Of a stretch of DNA of 64,000 bases, positions 1 to 8,370 are shown one piece after another. The notes under the pieces are model-generated. The model ran no database searches. It saw nothing but the letters and a program-made list of their open reading frames with translations, and was not told the DNA's origin. The position numbers were made by a program, and so were the translations under genes. This DNA comes from Epiperipatus broadwayi (lineage: Eukaryota; Onychophora; Udeonychophora; Euonychophora; Peripatidae). Position 1 is the stretch's first letter, and every line of letters begins with the position of its first letter. The stretch is from NCBI GenBank assembly GCA_028023455.1, contig JAQFVV010006245.1, positions 6,073,276-6,137,275 of the forward strand, given 5' to 3'.

Positions 1-370
1 TCTACAATCAAATGCCTTTTCATAATCTACAAATCCAAAGCATAATGAATGGCAACATACATTCACTGGTTTTATCTAAAATTTCTCTCAATATTTGGAT
101 GTGGTCTATTATGTTAAAACAACTTTAAATCCAACTTTGGCTCAAGATGAGTTGTAATTATTTTGGTAAAAATTTTGTAATATTTCTAATAACTTCTTCA
201 TCACTTTTTTAAGTAGCAATATTTCTACTGCATTCTACTAATCATCTCATACACCTTTATCATTTAGATATTTGGTATATAACTTTGCCAACAATTTTTG
301 TATTTCTTCACCTATTATTACAATATAATTTCATATTTAAAGACTTAACACATTTTGACTATTCTTATAT
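1..370 (-). pseudogene. RTE-type non-LTR reverse transcriptase fragment
   Basis: Read on the minus strand, this stretch carries broken reverse-transcriptase palm sequence. The clearest piece is at 1-35, which reads GFVDYEKAFDC, the FxDYEKAFD block containing the first catalytic aspartate region of RTE/BovB-type LINEs. Upstream of it are DHIQ-like and 'KLYTKYLND' blocks that also match this RT class, interrupted by stops and frameshifts. The element continues off the left edge, so its full extent is unknown. It lies inside the first intron of EXOSC3, in the same transcriptional orientation. It is dead as a gene. The class is secure; the family name is inferred from the motif. Confidence 0.75.
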
Positions 371-1137
371 AGGAAGAATATGTTGATTATTGTTTTTTAA
401 ATAAAGTGTATTTTACAATCAGGATCGACACATCATTTTTATATTAATAATAGGCACATTTACTTTTATTATTAGGTTTATATGTGTTCACACTCAATTT
501 TCTTAAGTTAATCATAAAAATATATATAAAAATTATAAACATTAATGTAAACGACTAATCCCTACAATTAGTTATTGTAATTAAACCTTTTAAAGATTGT
601 TAAACTACATTATTCATATATTTTTTGTAATTATTTTTATATACAGGGAACACTTATAAATTAAGTTTTTTTTAAATAAAAGATATACTTTATTTATAAT
701 CTTTTACAGATAGTTTTAACAATAGGCACATTTATTATTATATTTATAAATACATATATATATCTCAACTTTTCAAACTAAATATAATCAATATTCATCA
801 AATATGTAGATATAAATTTGGCTGACTCCTATAATTATTATAACTACGCTATTTAAAGCATATTAATAAATTATTATATAAATATTTATCTTATAGTCTA
901 TTTATATACTGTAAAATTTTTCAATTCATGAATATTGTCTAAAATTGTTAACAAGATAGTTTATATTGTATATAAAAAAATCACTTTTATATATATAAAC
1001 AAAAATATATTGACTTTGGAATATGTTGCTCGAGTATTTATTTTTTAATGATAATCAGTAAAAATATATATGGAATACACGTATTTCTTGAAAATTTAAG
1101 TCACTGGGAATTAATTTAACCGGATTCTATTACGTAC
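371..1137. other. EXOSC3 first intron, no recognisable feature
   Basis: Very AT-rich sequence between the splice donor of EXOSC3 exon 1 and the RTE fragment. I see only short simple repeats and two similar 'AATAGGCACATTTA' stretches near 450 and 720. No exon with conserved protein similarity could be found. Confidence 0.6.
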
Positions 1138-1332
1138 CCGTTTATTACGGCAATCGACCCAAAATATTCGTGGCTCTTTGTGCCTTAGAATACCACATTT
1201 GGTTACAATTACATGATCGCCATCCCTTCTTAATCCTGGTCCCAACGTTACAGCACCTTGTTTATTTTCGAATTGTATATCATCATTTAAAATATCTCCA
1301 GGAAAAACACATTTTAACGTGGGGGTCGCCAT
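1138..1332 (-). CDS. EXOSC3: Exosome complex component RRP40 (EXOSC3), first coding exon, partial gene
   Basis: This exon encodes the N-terminal part of Rrp40, a cap subunit of the RNA exosome that helps feed RNA into the 3'-5' exonuclease core in nucleus and cytoplasm. It gives 65 codons. The diagnostic block [17 protein letters not shown], followed by LRHKEP and FWVD, is nearly identical to animal EXOSC3 in its N-terminal domain. I chose the ATG at 1332 (context AAAATATGG-type, then MATPTLKC). An in-frame ATG 17 codons upstream at 1383 would add a residue stretch not seen in the family. Reading stays open past the exon, but similarity ends at the codon CGG (1138-1140), immediately followed by a donor GTACGT at 1137-1132, so the exon ends in phase 0. 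The S1 and KH domains must be encoded left of position 1. A retroposed U6 fragment sits about 85 bp upstream of the start. Confidence 0.93.
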
Positions 1333-1401
1333 TTTAAAATTATTACTGCCACCTACCGTTAAAAGCAGTATTATTGTTGACAATTTTTAAAATTATGTAC
1401 A

Positions 1402-1471
1402 GTATATATGATAGTTGTACTTGCTTCGGCAGTACACATACTAAAATTGGAACGATGTATATATGATAGTT
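1402..1471 (+). pseudogene. Retroposed 5' fragment of U6 snRNA flanked by a perfect 15-bp target-site duplication
   Basis: Positions 1417-1456 match the first 40 nt of U6 spliceosomal RNA: the 5' stem-loop (GTACTTGCTTCGGCAGTAC, with the two compensating changes G3 to A and C to T keeping the stem) followed by ACTAAAATTGG and AACGAT. Similarity stops exactly there. The fragment is flanked on both sides by GTATATATGATAGTT (1402-1416 and 1457-1471), an exact 15-bp direct repeat. That is the signature of LINE-type target-primed insertion. There is no poly-A tail and the 3' two thirds of U6 are missing, so it is not a working U6 gene. It lies antisense in the presumed promoter or 5' UTR of EXOSC3. 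Confidence 0.88.
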
Positions 1472-1920
1472 AAAGTAAATGGCACTACCTGTGAATGTTT
1501 TCTGTAAAAAAAGTTATCAGTGAATTTAGAAAATATCTTATTTGTTTATTAACTTTTACAAACTACAATTGACTTTTTCCATTGACACTTTACTTATCAA
1601 TTTTGTGTTTACATAGAATTGAATTGGTCATATTTACGATATTCTTTGTTTATTCTAAAATAGTTTAAATTGAACCATTTTTAAATATAAATGTAATTTT
1701 TTGAAATATTTGTGGAATAGCTCATTGCATTTTATTATTAAGTCTTGAAATCGCACCTGAAGCGAATTTGAAAATATTCTTTGATTTTATCGCAATGAAA
1801 ATGAATAGGGAATTTAAAAATTTAACTGAATGCACTGAATGTATAAGCGGTGGAATGATACTTTCGTTAGTAAAAATATTAATATATAATACTGTAATGG
1901 ATATTCACTAATAAAAATTT
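1472..1920. other. Intergenic, nothing recognised
   Basis: AT-rich sequence upstream of EXOSC3 with no exon, RNA gene or repeat I can name. Presumed upstream regulatory DNA of EXOSC3, but no specific element is visible. Confidence 0.5.
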
Positions 1921-1921
1921 C

Positions 1922-2222
1922 TATTTATTTTTACTGCCTTCAGGGCAAAGCCGCTTGATGATGTATATTGTAACTTCTCCTTAAACGAAGTCAAGAATCT
2001 CTCAGCAATTATGCTCAGAGAAACCTGTTAGCCATATTCTGCTCAATTCCATTTCCACAACATAATCTTTGTCAACTCTATGGCCTTTATATCTAAATCC
2101 CCATTATCTTTTCCCAAACCCAACATAAAAACCAATAATTCACTTTCTGTATAATCACTTTTTTCACATTTATTCTTCCATAACTTCATTATATGTACCC
2201 TTTCTGTTTTCAAGTATTTACA
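1922..2222 (-). mobile_element. 3' end of a non-LTR retrotransposon (second copy of the 18.6-19.6 kb LINE)
   Basis: The minus strand of this stretch aligns by eye with the last 300 bp of the LINE at 18601-19618: the pieces reading 'GAAAGGGTACATATAATGAAG', 'TTGACAAAGATTATG' and 'TGCTGAGAGATTCTTGAC' all recur in the same order. It therefore holds the C-terminal coding end and 3' UTR only, a typical 5' truncation. Its 3' end differs: CATCATCAAGCGGC and a short GCC/GGC hairpin follow the CATCA repeats, instead of the bare CATCA repeats of the other copy. Confidence 0.75.
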
Positions 2223-2354
2223 CTAGACAGTTATCTAGCGTGGAAAAGGGGAAATACCAATTATTTTAATTAAACATATGTAAATGAGATATTTATTTAT
2301 ATAGCACGATGTATATAAATTGTAATAAACTAAAAATCAGCATTTCAAGCTAAT
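2223..2354. other. Short spacer between repeats
   Basis: AT-rich spacer between the LINE fragment and a dispersed fold-back repeat; nothing recognised. Confidence 0.4.
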
Positions 2355-2512
2355 GTACATGCGCTTTTTTATGAATGTTAATAATAAATGAATACTTTCA
2401 TTTCCAACACAAGATAAAGTCTTTGTGAAAGAATAGAATGAATCCACCTATTCTTTCAACCCAAATGCTTAAGTATGGGCAAATCTTAAGCACTGGAAAT
2501 GAAAGCGCGAAC
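2355..2512. repeat. Dispersed fold-back repeat F5, copy 1
   Basis: About 158 bp shared with 25859-26013. Both begin near CATGCGCTTT and end near GAAAGCGYGAA, so the ends are inverted repeats of each other. The centre is a hairpin: GAAAGAATAG ... CTATTCTTTC here. Both copies share GAATGAATACT, AAGTCTTTG, CCCAAA.GCTT and GTATGGGC. It has no coding capacity. It resembles a small non-autonomous DNA element (MITE), but a structured SINE is not excluded because no target duplication is clear. Confidence 0.65.
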
Positions 2513-4060
2513 TGTCACAAAGTTAGCATTTAAATAAGAAAAGTTTGTTTGGTTTTTTTGCTTATGATTTAATTTGTATATTGCTTTTGAATTTTATAAA
2601 TGAAAAATATTAGATTTTTTTTTTAATGTTTTTCTATGGGATACAAAAATTGAAATTTGTCAAGGACACCAAAAATTTTTGGTCCGGATCTGTTTCAATC
2701 ACTTACATTAGTGCAGAACTTAATCAGGAGCCTCTCAGTCCATCAGTCATCTGGTTTAGTATTTCATGACTTTTTTTAAATCTCCAGTGTATATTATTAC
2801 TATCTTTCATTTCTGATTTTTTGTGTATGTGTGAAACTAGCTTAAACATCTGCCAATTCTTTGAATGCAAAAGTTTAATCTGTGTTATATTTTTTTCATA
2901 CTAGCTATTCTAATTTTTTTTTTGACTACAGAAATACAAAATGATTTCCCCCCTAATGTGTAGCTGACTGAGTAATATTGCTGTTAAATTATAATTGCTT
3001 GATCTGCTTTTTTATTAAATTTTTAGTTTGTTTTGTTTACAAAATTTCTGATGTGAATTGTGCATTGATGCAAACACAATTTAATCTTTTAATTTAATAG
3101 CAATTGTGATACAATCTATTCTTTTTTTTCTGTAAAAAATAATGTGAAAGTAAATATGTAAAAATTAAATCATTGAGAGAGTAATCATGGAATCACATTT
3201 AAATGAATGGGGATGTTTAGTTGGGAAAGCCTAAATCGAGTTCTTAATTGTGAACTTGCTTGAGACTCTATAATTAATAATGAGTCATTTTAGAAAAGAA
3301 TTTTACTTTGCATTAGACATGCAGCTTTTAGGAATACTCGTGCTTACCATGAAAGTTGAATGATTTAGAAAAAAAGATCAAAAGTAGCTTACTATCTAAT
3401 AATGACAATTTGGCAAAGCAGGTGCTACTAATAAGGGTATTTCAATTTTTTAAAAAATATATAAATATAAGAAATATACAAATTTTGCTATGTGATATGA
3501 TTACTTCAAAATCTTGTGCATAAAAACAATCAAAGTTTATGATTTATATAGCTTCTCTTAATGAAACTTATCTTCCAGAGGAAAAAAATAATAATTGATT
3601 AGACATATGGTTACAAGATTTTTTGAATGATTACATGATCTTGCATCTGCTGCAGGATTCATCATGTGATTTTCTATTCTTGAAATTATAGAATTAAAAA
3701 TTGTTTTAAATAATGGCACTTCTGCACATAATATTAGTGTTTATTCTCTATTATTAGATTCAATATGTTCAAAAAAAGAATATATCAATTGTTATATATG
3801 TATGTATATATATAAATTAGTGCCAGTAAAGGTACATACACATTAAGTAATAAATATTTATCAGTTATATAAATGAGAGAGGGGTTGTATATAGTATTCA
3901 AAGTATTTAAAGTGAAAGAGGTAATTAAAGCAAACTGTACACCCTATAAATAATTAATACTACCAAACTATTAACTGAATTAAAGAATTAAGGGTGCGTT
4001 GCTTTACCAGATTGAATTAACAAAAGAACTAATAACCAAACTAATTCATTCTGCACACCT
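2513..4060. other. Intergenic, nothing recognised
   Basis: AT-rich DNA without recognisable exons or transposon proteins. A 16-bp perfect palindrome (ACCAAAAATTTTTGGT, near 2667) and a few homopolymer runs are the only structures seen. Confidence 0.5.
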
Positions 4061-4186
4061 GGGAAATAAAGGAGCAGCAGTATTAATACTCCAGAAAGGA
4101 AGAGATGAGACTTCAAACATGGGAGATAAGGGAGCAGCAGTGTTAATGCTCCAGAAGGGAAGAAATGAGAATGGGACTTCAAATGT
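4061..4186. repeat. Two-unit tandem repeat, about 60-66 bp
   Basis: GC-richer than its surroundings. Unit 1 (4061-4120) and unit 2 (4121-4186) both run GGGARATAARGGAGCAGCAG, then TTAAT.CTCCAGAA and GGGACTTCAAA-type sequence; a third unit starts at 4187 and is lost after about 10 bp. Reading is open on both strands across it (about 76-79 codons), which is what a repeat with unit lengths divisible by three gives. I see no known domain. Confidence 0.6.
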
Positions 4187-4439
4187 GGGAATTTATAAGA
4201 GCAGGCAAAATAACTCGAGGTCTTCATGAGTGCTGTTCTTTTCTGGACTCAATCCCAGGTTTTCGGTGTCTGTAGGTGAATCCAGCCGATTAGAGTAAAA
4301 ACAGGCTGCATGGGTCTTAATATGATTTTAAAGCACCCTAAGTGGTTCTCTGAGGGTTTATAAGCTTCTGATGAGAGAAGATGCTTGTAATTCAATTGGG
4401 CATATATATATATGTAAATTTATAAATAAATATTAGAAA
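4187..4439. other. Spacer, nothing recognised
   Basis: Mixed-composition sequence between the tandem repeat and the Penelope-like element. No feature supported. Confidence 0.4.
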
Positions 4440-5507
4440 ATACAGTACTTAAAAGTTTGTAAAAATATATCTAGAACCGTCGCTTAGAAGAGCTTTCAAC
4501 TAACTTTGTAGTTTTTGTCAACTAATACTTTTAAAATGTCAGCCTTCCCATAATTCCATGATGTCAACCTTCTCCTAATTTCGTGATTTTAACGTTTGCT
4601 GCTTGCCTATTAATTAAATTTTGCTTGTATTTATATATTAACATCGTTTCTTTAATTTTTCTTTTATTATTATTTCTTTCAGTTTCCAGTATTTTTGCAT
4701 TACTATAGTTAAAATCAAAACCATATATACATGATTTATTATGATCATAAAAGACAGAAGCTGATAAATTATCATTATTTTTATAATTTTGTTTTGTATT
4801 TTGAATCCTTTTTAATAATAACAAGTGCTCTTTTTTTTTTTTTCCAATGTGTACCTCGATTCACCTATATGTCCACTGCCACACCTAAACGTCCATTTGT
4901 AAATGATACAATTTTTATTTGTTAATAAAGTCTTATCTTTGAATTATTTATTAATTTATTTAATGTAAGTGGTGCATAAAATGCAATATCACATATATCT
5001 TTATAAATTTTCTTAATGAAACTTGCCTGTTGATTTGAAATATATGGTATTGATATCCAAAATTTTTTTATCAGAAGAATTAACATTATTATTAATATTA
5101 TTTTTATATTTAGAATTAATATTTTTAACGCTATAATAAATACAATCATAATTATATCCAGCGTTTAACAAATCATTATAATAAATTTCAATATTTTTGG
5201 TTTTATCTGATGCATATTTACAAAGGTTATCATTTTTAAATAAGGACTTCAAACCTGCCATTTTATGTGACATTGGTACTTTTGATTCATATGGAATATA
5301 TCCTCTTTTTACTATTGGTTTCAGAGTCATATAGTAATTCAGTTTATCTTTGTTTCTAGTTATCTTGAGATCTAAAAATTGAACACACATTGAATTTCAT
5401 CTGTTGTAATCCATTTTAAGCCCCTTTATATTATTTAATTCATTAAACAAATCATTAATAGCATTGCATAAAGTAATATTTTCCTGATAATATTCCTTTT
5501 TCAATAG
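4440..5507 (-). pseudogene. Penelope-like element family A, 3' half (RT thumb, linker, GIY-YIG endonuclease), left arm
   Basis: On the minus strand, from 5500 downwards, the sequence reads the region after the RT catalytic motifs of a Penelope-like element. It has INDLFNELN, then VQFLDLKITRNK, LNYYMTLKPIVKRGYIPY, SHKMAGLKSLF, then PYISNQQASFIKKIY, then the GIY-YIG endonuclease (NKNCIIYKWTFRCGSG.IGES) and the C-terminal KRKIKETMLIYKYKQNLINRQ. In this arm the tyrosine of YIG has become histidine and several frames are broken. The N-terminal half of RT is missing. The RT copies RNA and the nuclease nicks target DNA in living relatives; this copy is inactive. It faces away from an inverted twin at 5508-6440, sharing about 870 bp. 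Confidence 0.85.
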
Positions 5508-6440
5508 CAAAAAGAGGATATATTCCATATGAATCAAAAGTACCAATGTCACATAAAATGGCAGGTTTGAAGTCCTTCTTATTTAGAAATGATAACTTTT
5601 GTAATATGCATCGGAAAAAAGCAAAAATATTGAAATTTATTATAATGATTTCTTAAACATTGGATATAATTATGGTTGTGTTTGTTATACTGTTAAAAAT
5701 TTTAATTCTAAATATAAAAATAATATTAATAAAAATGTTAATTCTTTTGATAAAAATTTTTGTATATTAATACCATATATTTCAAATCAACAGGCAAGTT
5801 TCATTAAGAAAATTTATAAAGGTATATGTGATATTGCATTTTATGCACCACCTACATTAAATAAATTAATAAATAATTTAAAAGATAAGACTTTATTAAC
5901 AAATAAAAATTGTATCATTTACAAATGGACATGTAGGTGTGGCAGTGGATATATAGGTGAATCGAAGTGCACATTGGAAAAAAGAACAGAAGAGCACTTG
6001 TTATTATTAAAAAGAGTTCAAAATACAAAACAAAATTATAAAAATAATGATAATTTATCACCTTCTGCCTTTTATGACCAAAATAAATCATGTATATATG
6101 TTTTTGATTTTAATTATAGTAACGTAAAAATATTGGAAACTCAAAGAAATAATAATAAAAGAAAAATTAAAGAAGCGATATTAATATATAAATACAAGCA
6201 AAATTTAATTAATAGACAAGCAGCCAATGTTAAGATTATGGGAAAGTTGACATCAACAGGAAAGCTGACATTTTAAACGTATTAGTTGACAAAAACTACA
6301 AAGTTAGTTGAAAGCACTTCTAAATGACGATTATAGATATATTTTTTATAAACTTCTAAGTACTATATTTTCTAATATTTATTTATAAATTTACGTATAT
6401 TATTTTGAAGAAATACAGACATCAATTTGTATATATATGT
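5508..6440 (+). pseudogene. Penelope-like element family A, 3' half, right arm of the inverted pair
   Basis: Plus-strand twin of the preceding copy. It starts abruptly inside KRGYIPYESKVPMSHKMAG and runs to the C terminus. The GIY-YIG part is better kept here: CIIYKWTCRCGSGYIGESK at about 5909-5965, followed by LEKRTEEHL, which supplies the arginine and the EH residues expected after YIG. An open frame covers 5974-6276 with the tail KIKEAILIYKYKQNLINRQ. The 3' UTR then continues to about 6440. The RT catalytic region is absent, so it could not move itself. The two arms form a hairpin of about 870 bp with a 190-bp spacer that belongs to the left copy. Confidence 0.85.
6284..6325 (+). ncRNA. 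Decayed hammerhead-like motif at the 3' end of Penelope family A
   Basis: Just after the coding end: TTGACAA, then ACTA...TAGT able to form stem II, then GAAA. Same place and layout as the copy at 8285-8330. Two core bases differ from CUGANGA, so activity is not expected. It is best read as a relic of the ribozyme that many Penelope-like elements carry in their terminal repeats. Confidence 0.35.
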
Positions 6441-6608
6441 GTAATAATTAAACCACTAAACATCACACGATCACCATTTCTTATGCTTGCTCATAACTGT
6501 TATTAAAACAGGCAAAACTCTCCATACAGTAGTAACACTCAGTGCAAGTCAGAGTAATCAATGGATGCCAGAAGACTTGTGCATAAAGTCCCTATCTACT
6601 GCTTATTC

Positions 6609-6667
6609 ATCCAATACCCCCAGACTAGTTTCTGGCTTGTGGCCTTCGTCAGTGAGCAGCCTTGGAT
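6609..6667 (-). ncRNA. Hammerhead-ribozyme-like motif, family F1
   Basis: Minus strand: outer stem I ATCCAA/TTGGAT; inner stem I with one mismatch (GCTCA/TGGGG); core CTGACGA; stem II GGC-CACAA-GCC; GAAA; a minimal stem III (C-TA-G); then the predicted cleavage triplet GTC. All conserved core bases are kept. An A-A pair at the base of stem II is unusual and may lower activity. Confidence 0.5.
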
Positions 6668-7265
6668 CTGAGAGCACTGCACCTAGATCTTAGGATCTAA
6701 TGCAACCCTCCAGCAGCCACTTTTTATCTCTGCTTAAGATGTAGGTGCAGTGCTCTCAGATCCAAGGCAACCCTCCAGCAGCCACCTTTTATCCCTACTT
6801 AAGATGTAGGCGTAGTGCTCTCAAATCCAAAGCTACTCAGTGATGAAGGACAAAAGCCAGAATCTAGGCAGGGGATATTGGATGAATAGGCACTAGATAG
6901 GGATTTTATGCACAAGCATTCTCGCATCCATTGATTACTCTAGCTTGCACTGAGTGGCACTACTGTATGGAGAGTTTTGCCTGTTTTAATAACAGTTATG
7001 AGCAAGCGTAAGAAATGATGATCATGTGATAATTAGTGGTTTAATATCAATCCTATCTAATAGGATAGTGGTGGCTATGGTTATTAAAGAACTAAAGACA
7101 CCAAAGTGTATACATACTGAGTTCAGACCTATGTCTTTATATAGGCTAATGAGTTTGGATTGAAAATATTATTGTTTTCAAATTTTATTCTCATAGATTT
7201 GTAGTTAAGTAGAGATAAAAAGTGGATGCTGGAGAGATCCTAAGATCTAGGTGCAGTGCTCTCAG

Positions 7266-7324
7266 ATCCAAGGCTCCTCACTGACAAAGGCCACAAGCCA
7301 GAAACTAGTCTGGGGATATTGGAT
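7266..7324 (+). ncRNA. Hammerhead-like motif, family F1, core G8 mutated
   Basis: Same fold as the other F1 copies (ATCCAA/TTGGAT, CCTCA/TGGGG, GGC/GCC, GAAA, GTC), but the core reads CTGACAA. The essential G8 is lost, so this copy should be inactive. Confidence 0.4.
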
Positions 7325-7439
7325 GAGTAGGTACTAGATAGGGATTTTATGCACAAGCCTTCTGGCATCCATTGATTATTCTGGCTTGCACTGTATGGAG
7401 AGTTTTGCCTGTTTTAATGTATGTAATAATATAATTTGA

Positions 7440-7807
7440 CGTCCGTATTTCTTCAAAGCAATATACGTAATTATATAACTGAATATTTATAAATACAGTA
7501 TTCTTCAAAGCAATATACATAATATTATAATTGAATATTTATAAATACAGTAATCAGATATATTTTGAAAATTGTATCTACTTAGGAGTGCTCTCGACTA
7601 TCCTCATATTCTTTGTCAACTAATACTTTGAAAGGCTAACCTTCCCATAATTCTGTGATCTTAATATTTGCTGTCTGCCTGTTAATTATGTTATGTTTGT
7701 ATTTGTATATTAGCATAGCTTCTTTTATTTTATTTTTTTCCATTTGTAATATTTTAACGTTATTATAATTGAAGTTAAAACCACAAATACATGAATTATT
7801 ATTAACG
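7440..7807 (-). pseudogene. Penelope-like family A, extreme C terminus and 3' UTR
   Basis: Minus strand from 7806: FHVNNNSCICGFNFNY, then KIKEAMLIYKYKHN and NRQTANIKITELWEG and stop near 7636, followed by 3' UTR. A 51-bp tandem duplication (CTTCAAAGCAATATAC... units at about 7453 and 7503) lies in the UTR. It is cut at its 5' side by a fold-back element and mirrored by a plus-strand copy at 7993-8370. Confidence 0.75.
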
Positions 7808-7992
7808 TGAAAGGCTAAAAACCTTCGGCAGATGCGCTTTAAAAAATGCTTATGTGACAGCCAATCAGATGTAACAATGACTGCACAAGGCACTCTTAAT
7901 TCTAAAACCCAAGTGAGAACTATTGTTACATCTGATTGGCTGTCACATAAGCATTTTTTAAAGTGCATCTGCCGAAGGTTTTTAGCCTTTCA
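7808..7992. mobile_element. Fold-back MITE with 71-bp terminal inverted repeats
   Basis: Arms 7808-7879 and 7922-7992 are almost perfect reverse complements, beginning TGAAAGGCTAAAAACCTTCG and containing GACAGCCAATCAGATGTAAC, around a 42-bp unpaired centre. There is no coding capacity: the apparent ORFs on both strands are just the two arms read in either direction. It sits between two inverted Penelope family A ends, so it forms a hairpin inside a hairpin. Target duplication is unresolved because flanking Penelope sequence is itself inverted. Confidence 0.75.
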
Positions 7993-8370
7993 TGTTATTA
8001 CTATCAACTGTTTGCGCTTAATAAATTTAATATATTTACATGAATTATTATTGCAAAATAGATAATAATGTTTCAGCATCCATTTTTCATGACCATAATA
8101 ATTCATATATGTATGATTTTAACTTCAATTACAATAACATTAAAATATTGCAAAATGAAAAAAAATAACAACAAAAGAAAAATAAAAGAAGCTATGCTAA
8201 TATACAAATACAAACATGACTTAATTAACAGGCAGCCAATAAACGTTAAGATCACAGAATTGTGGGAAGGTTAACCCTTCAAAGTCTTAGTTGACAAAGA
8301 CTACGAGGATAGTTGAAAACGCTCTTAAGTGGATAAAATTTTTAAAATATATCTGATTCCTGTATTTATA
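7993..8370 (+). pseudogene. Penelope-like family A, C terminus and 3' UTR, plus-strand arm
   Basis: Reads NNVSASIFHDHNNS, then the KRKIKEAMLIYKYKHDLIN and ELWEG ending of family A, followed by the 3' UTR, ending near a TA microsatellite at 8368. It is the inverted partner of 7440-7807. The adjoining TATTGGGTTGGTG after the microsatellite is not part of it. Confidence 0.75.
8285..8330 (+). ncRNA. Decayed hammerhead-like motif, Penelope family A
   Basis: TTGACAA, then GACTA-CGAGGA-TAGTT as stem II, then GAAAACG. Its position right after the stop codon matches 6284-6325. The core carries C3 to T and G8 to A changes; inactive if the assignment is right. Confidence 0.35.

Larger units (their letters stand above)
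6446..7420. repeat. Repeat family F1, inverted composite copy 1
   Basis: Minus-oriented F1 sequence (6446-6720), a rearranged middle with partial duplications (6721-6840), and plus-oriented F1 sequence (6841-7420). Hallmarks are GGCACTAGATAGGGATTTTA, 'CTTCTGGCATCCATTGATTA' and 'TGTATGGAGAGTTTTGCC', plus a TATA-like TATATAGG. The composite sits exactly where two family A Penelope 3' ends meet tail to tail (6440 and 7440). It has no coding capacity. Two degenerate or near-intact hammerhead-like motifs lie at 6609-6667 and 7266-7324, and a badly decayed one at 6824-6893. Confidence 0.8.

Noticed and set aside
1333-1383. Upstream ATG (1383) as the EXOSC3 start
   Set aside because: The extra 17 residues (hydrophobic, not family-like) contain a GGTAGGT donor-like site, and the downstream ATGGCG has a better context. 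Not fully excluded.
2667-2683. 16-bp palindrome ACCAAAAATTTTTGGT as a regulatory operator
   Set aside because: Isolated, AT-rich, expected by chance in tens of kilobases of such DNA.
7636-8065. Pair of ORFs sharing 'FKKCLCDSQSDVTI' on opposite strands
   Set aside because: Both are produced by the inverted arms of the fold-back MITE, not by a protein gene.
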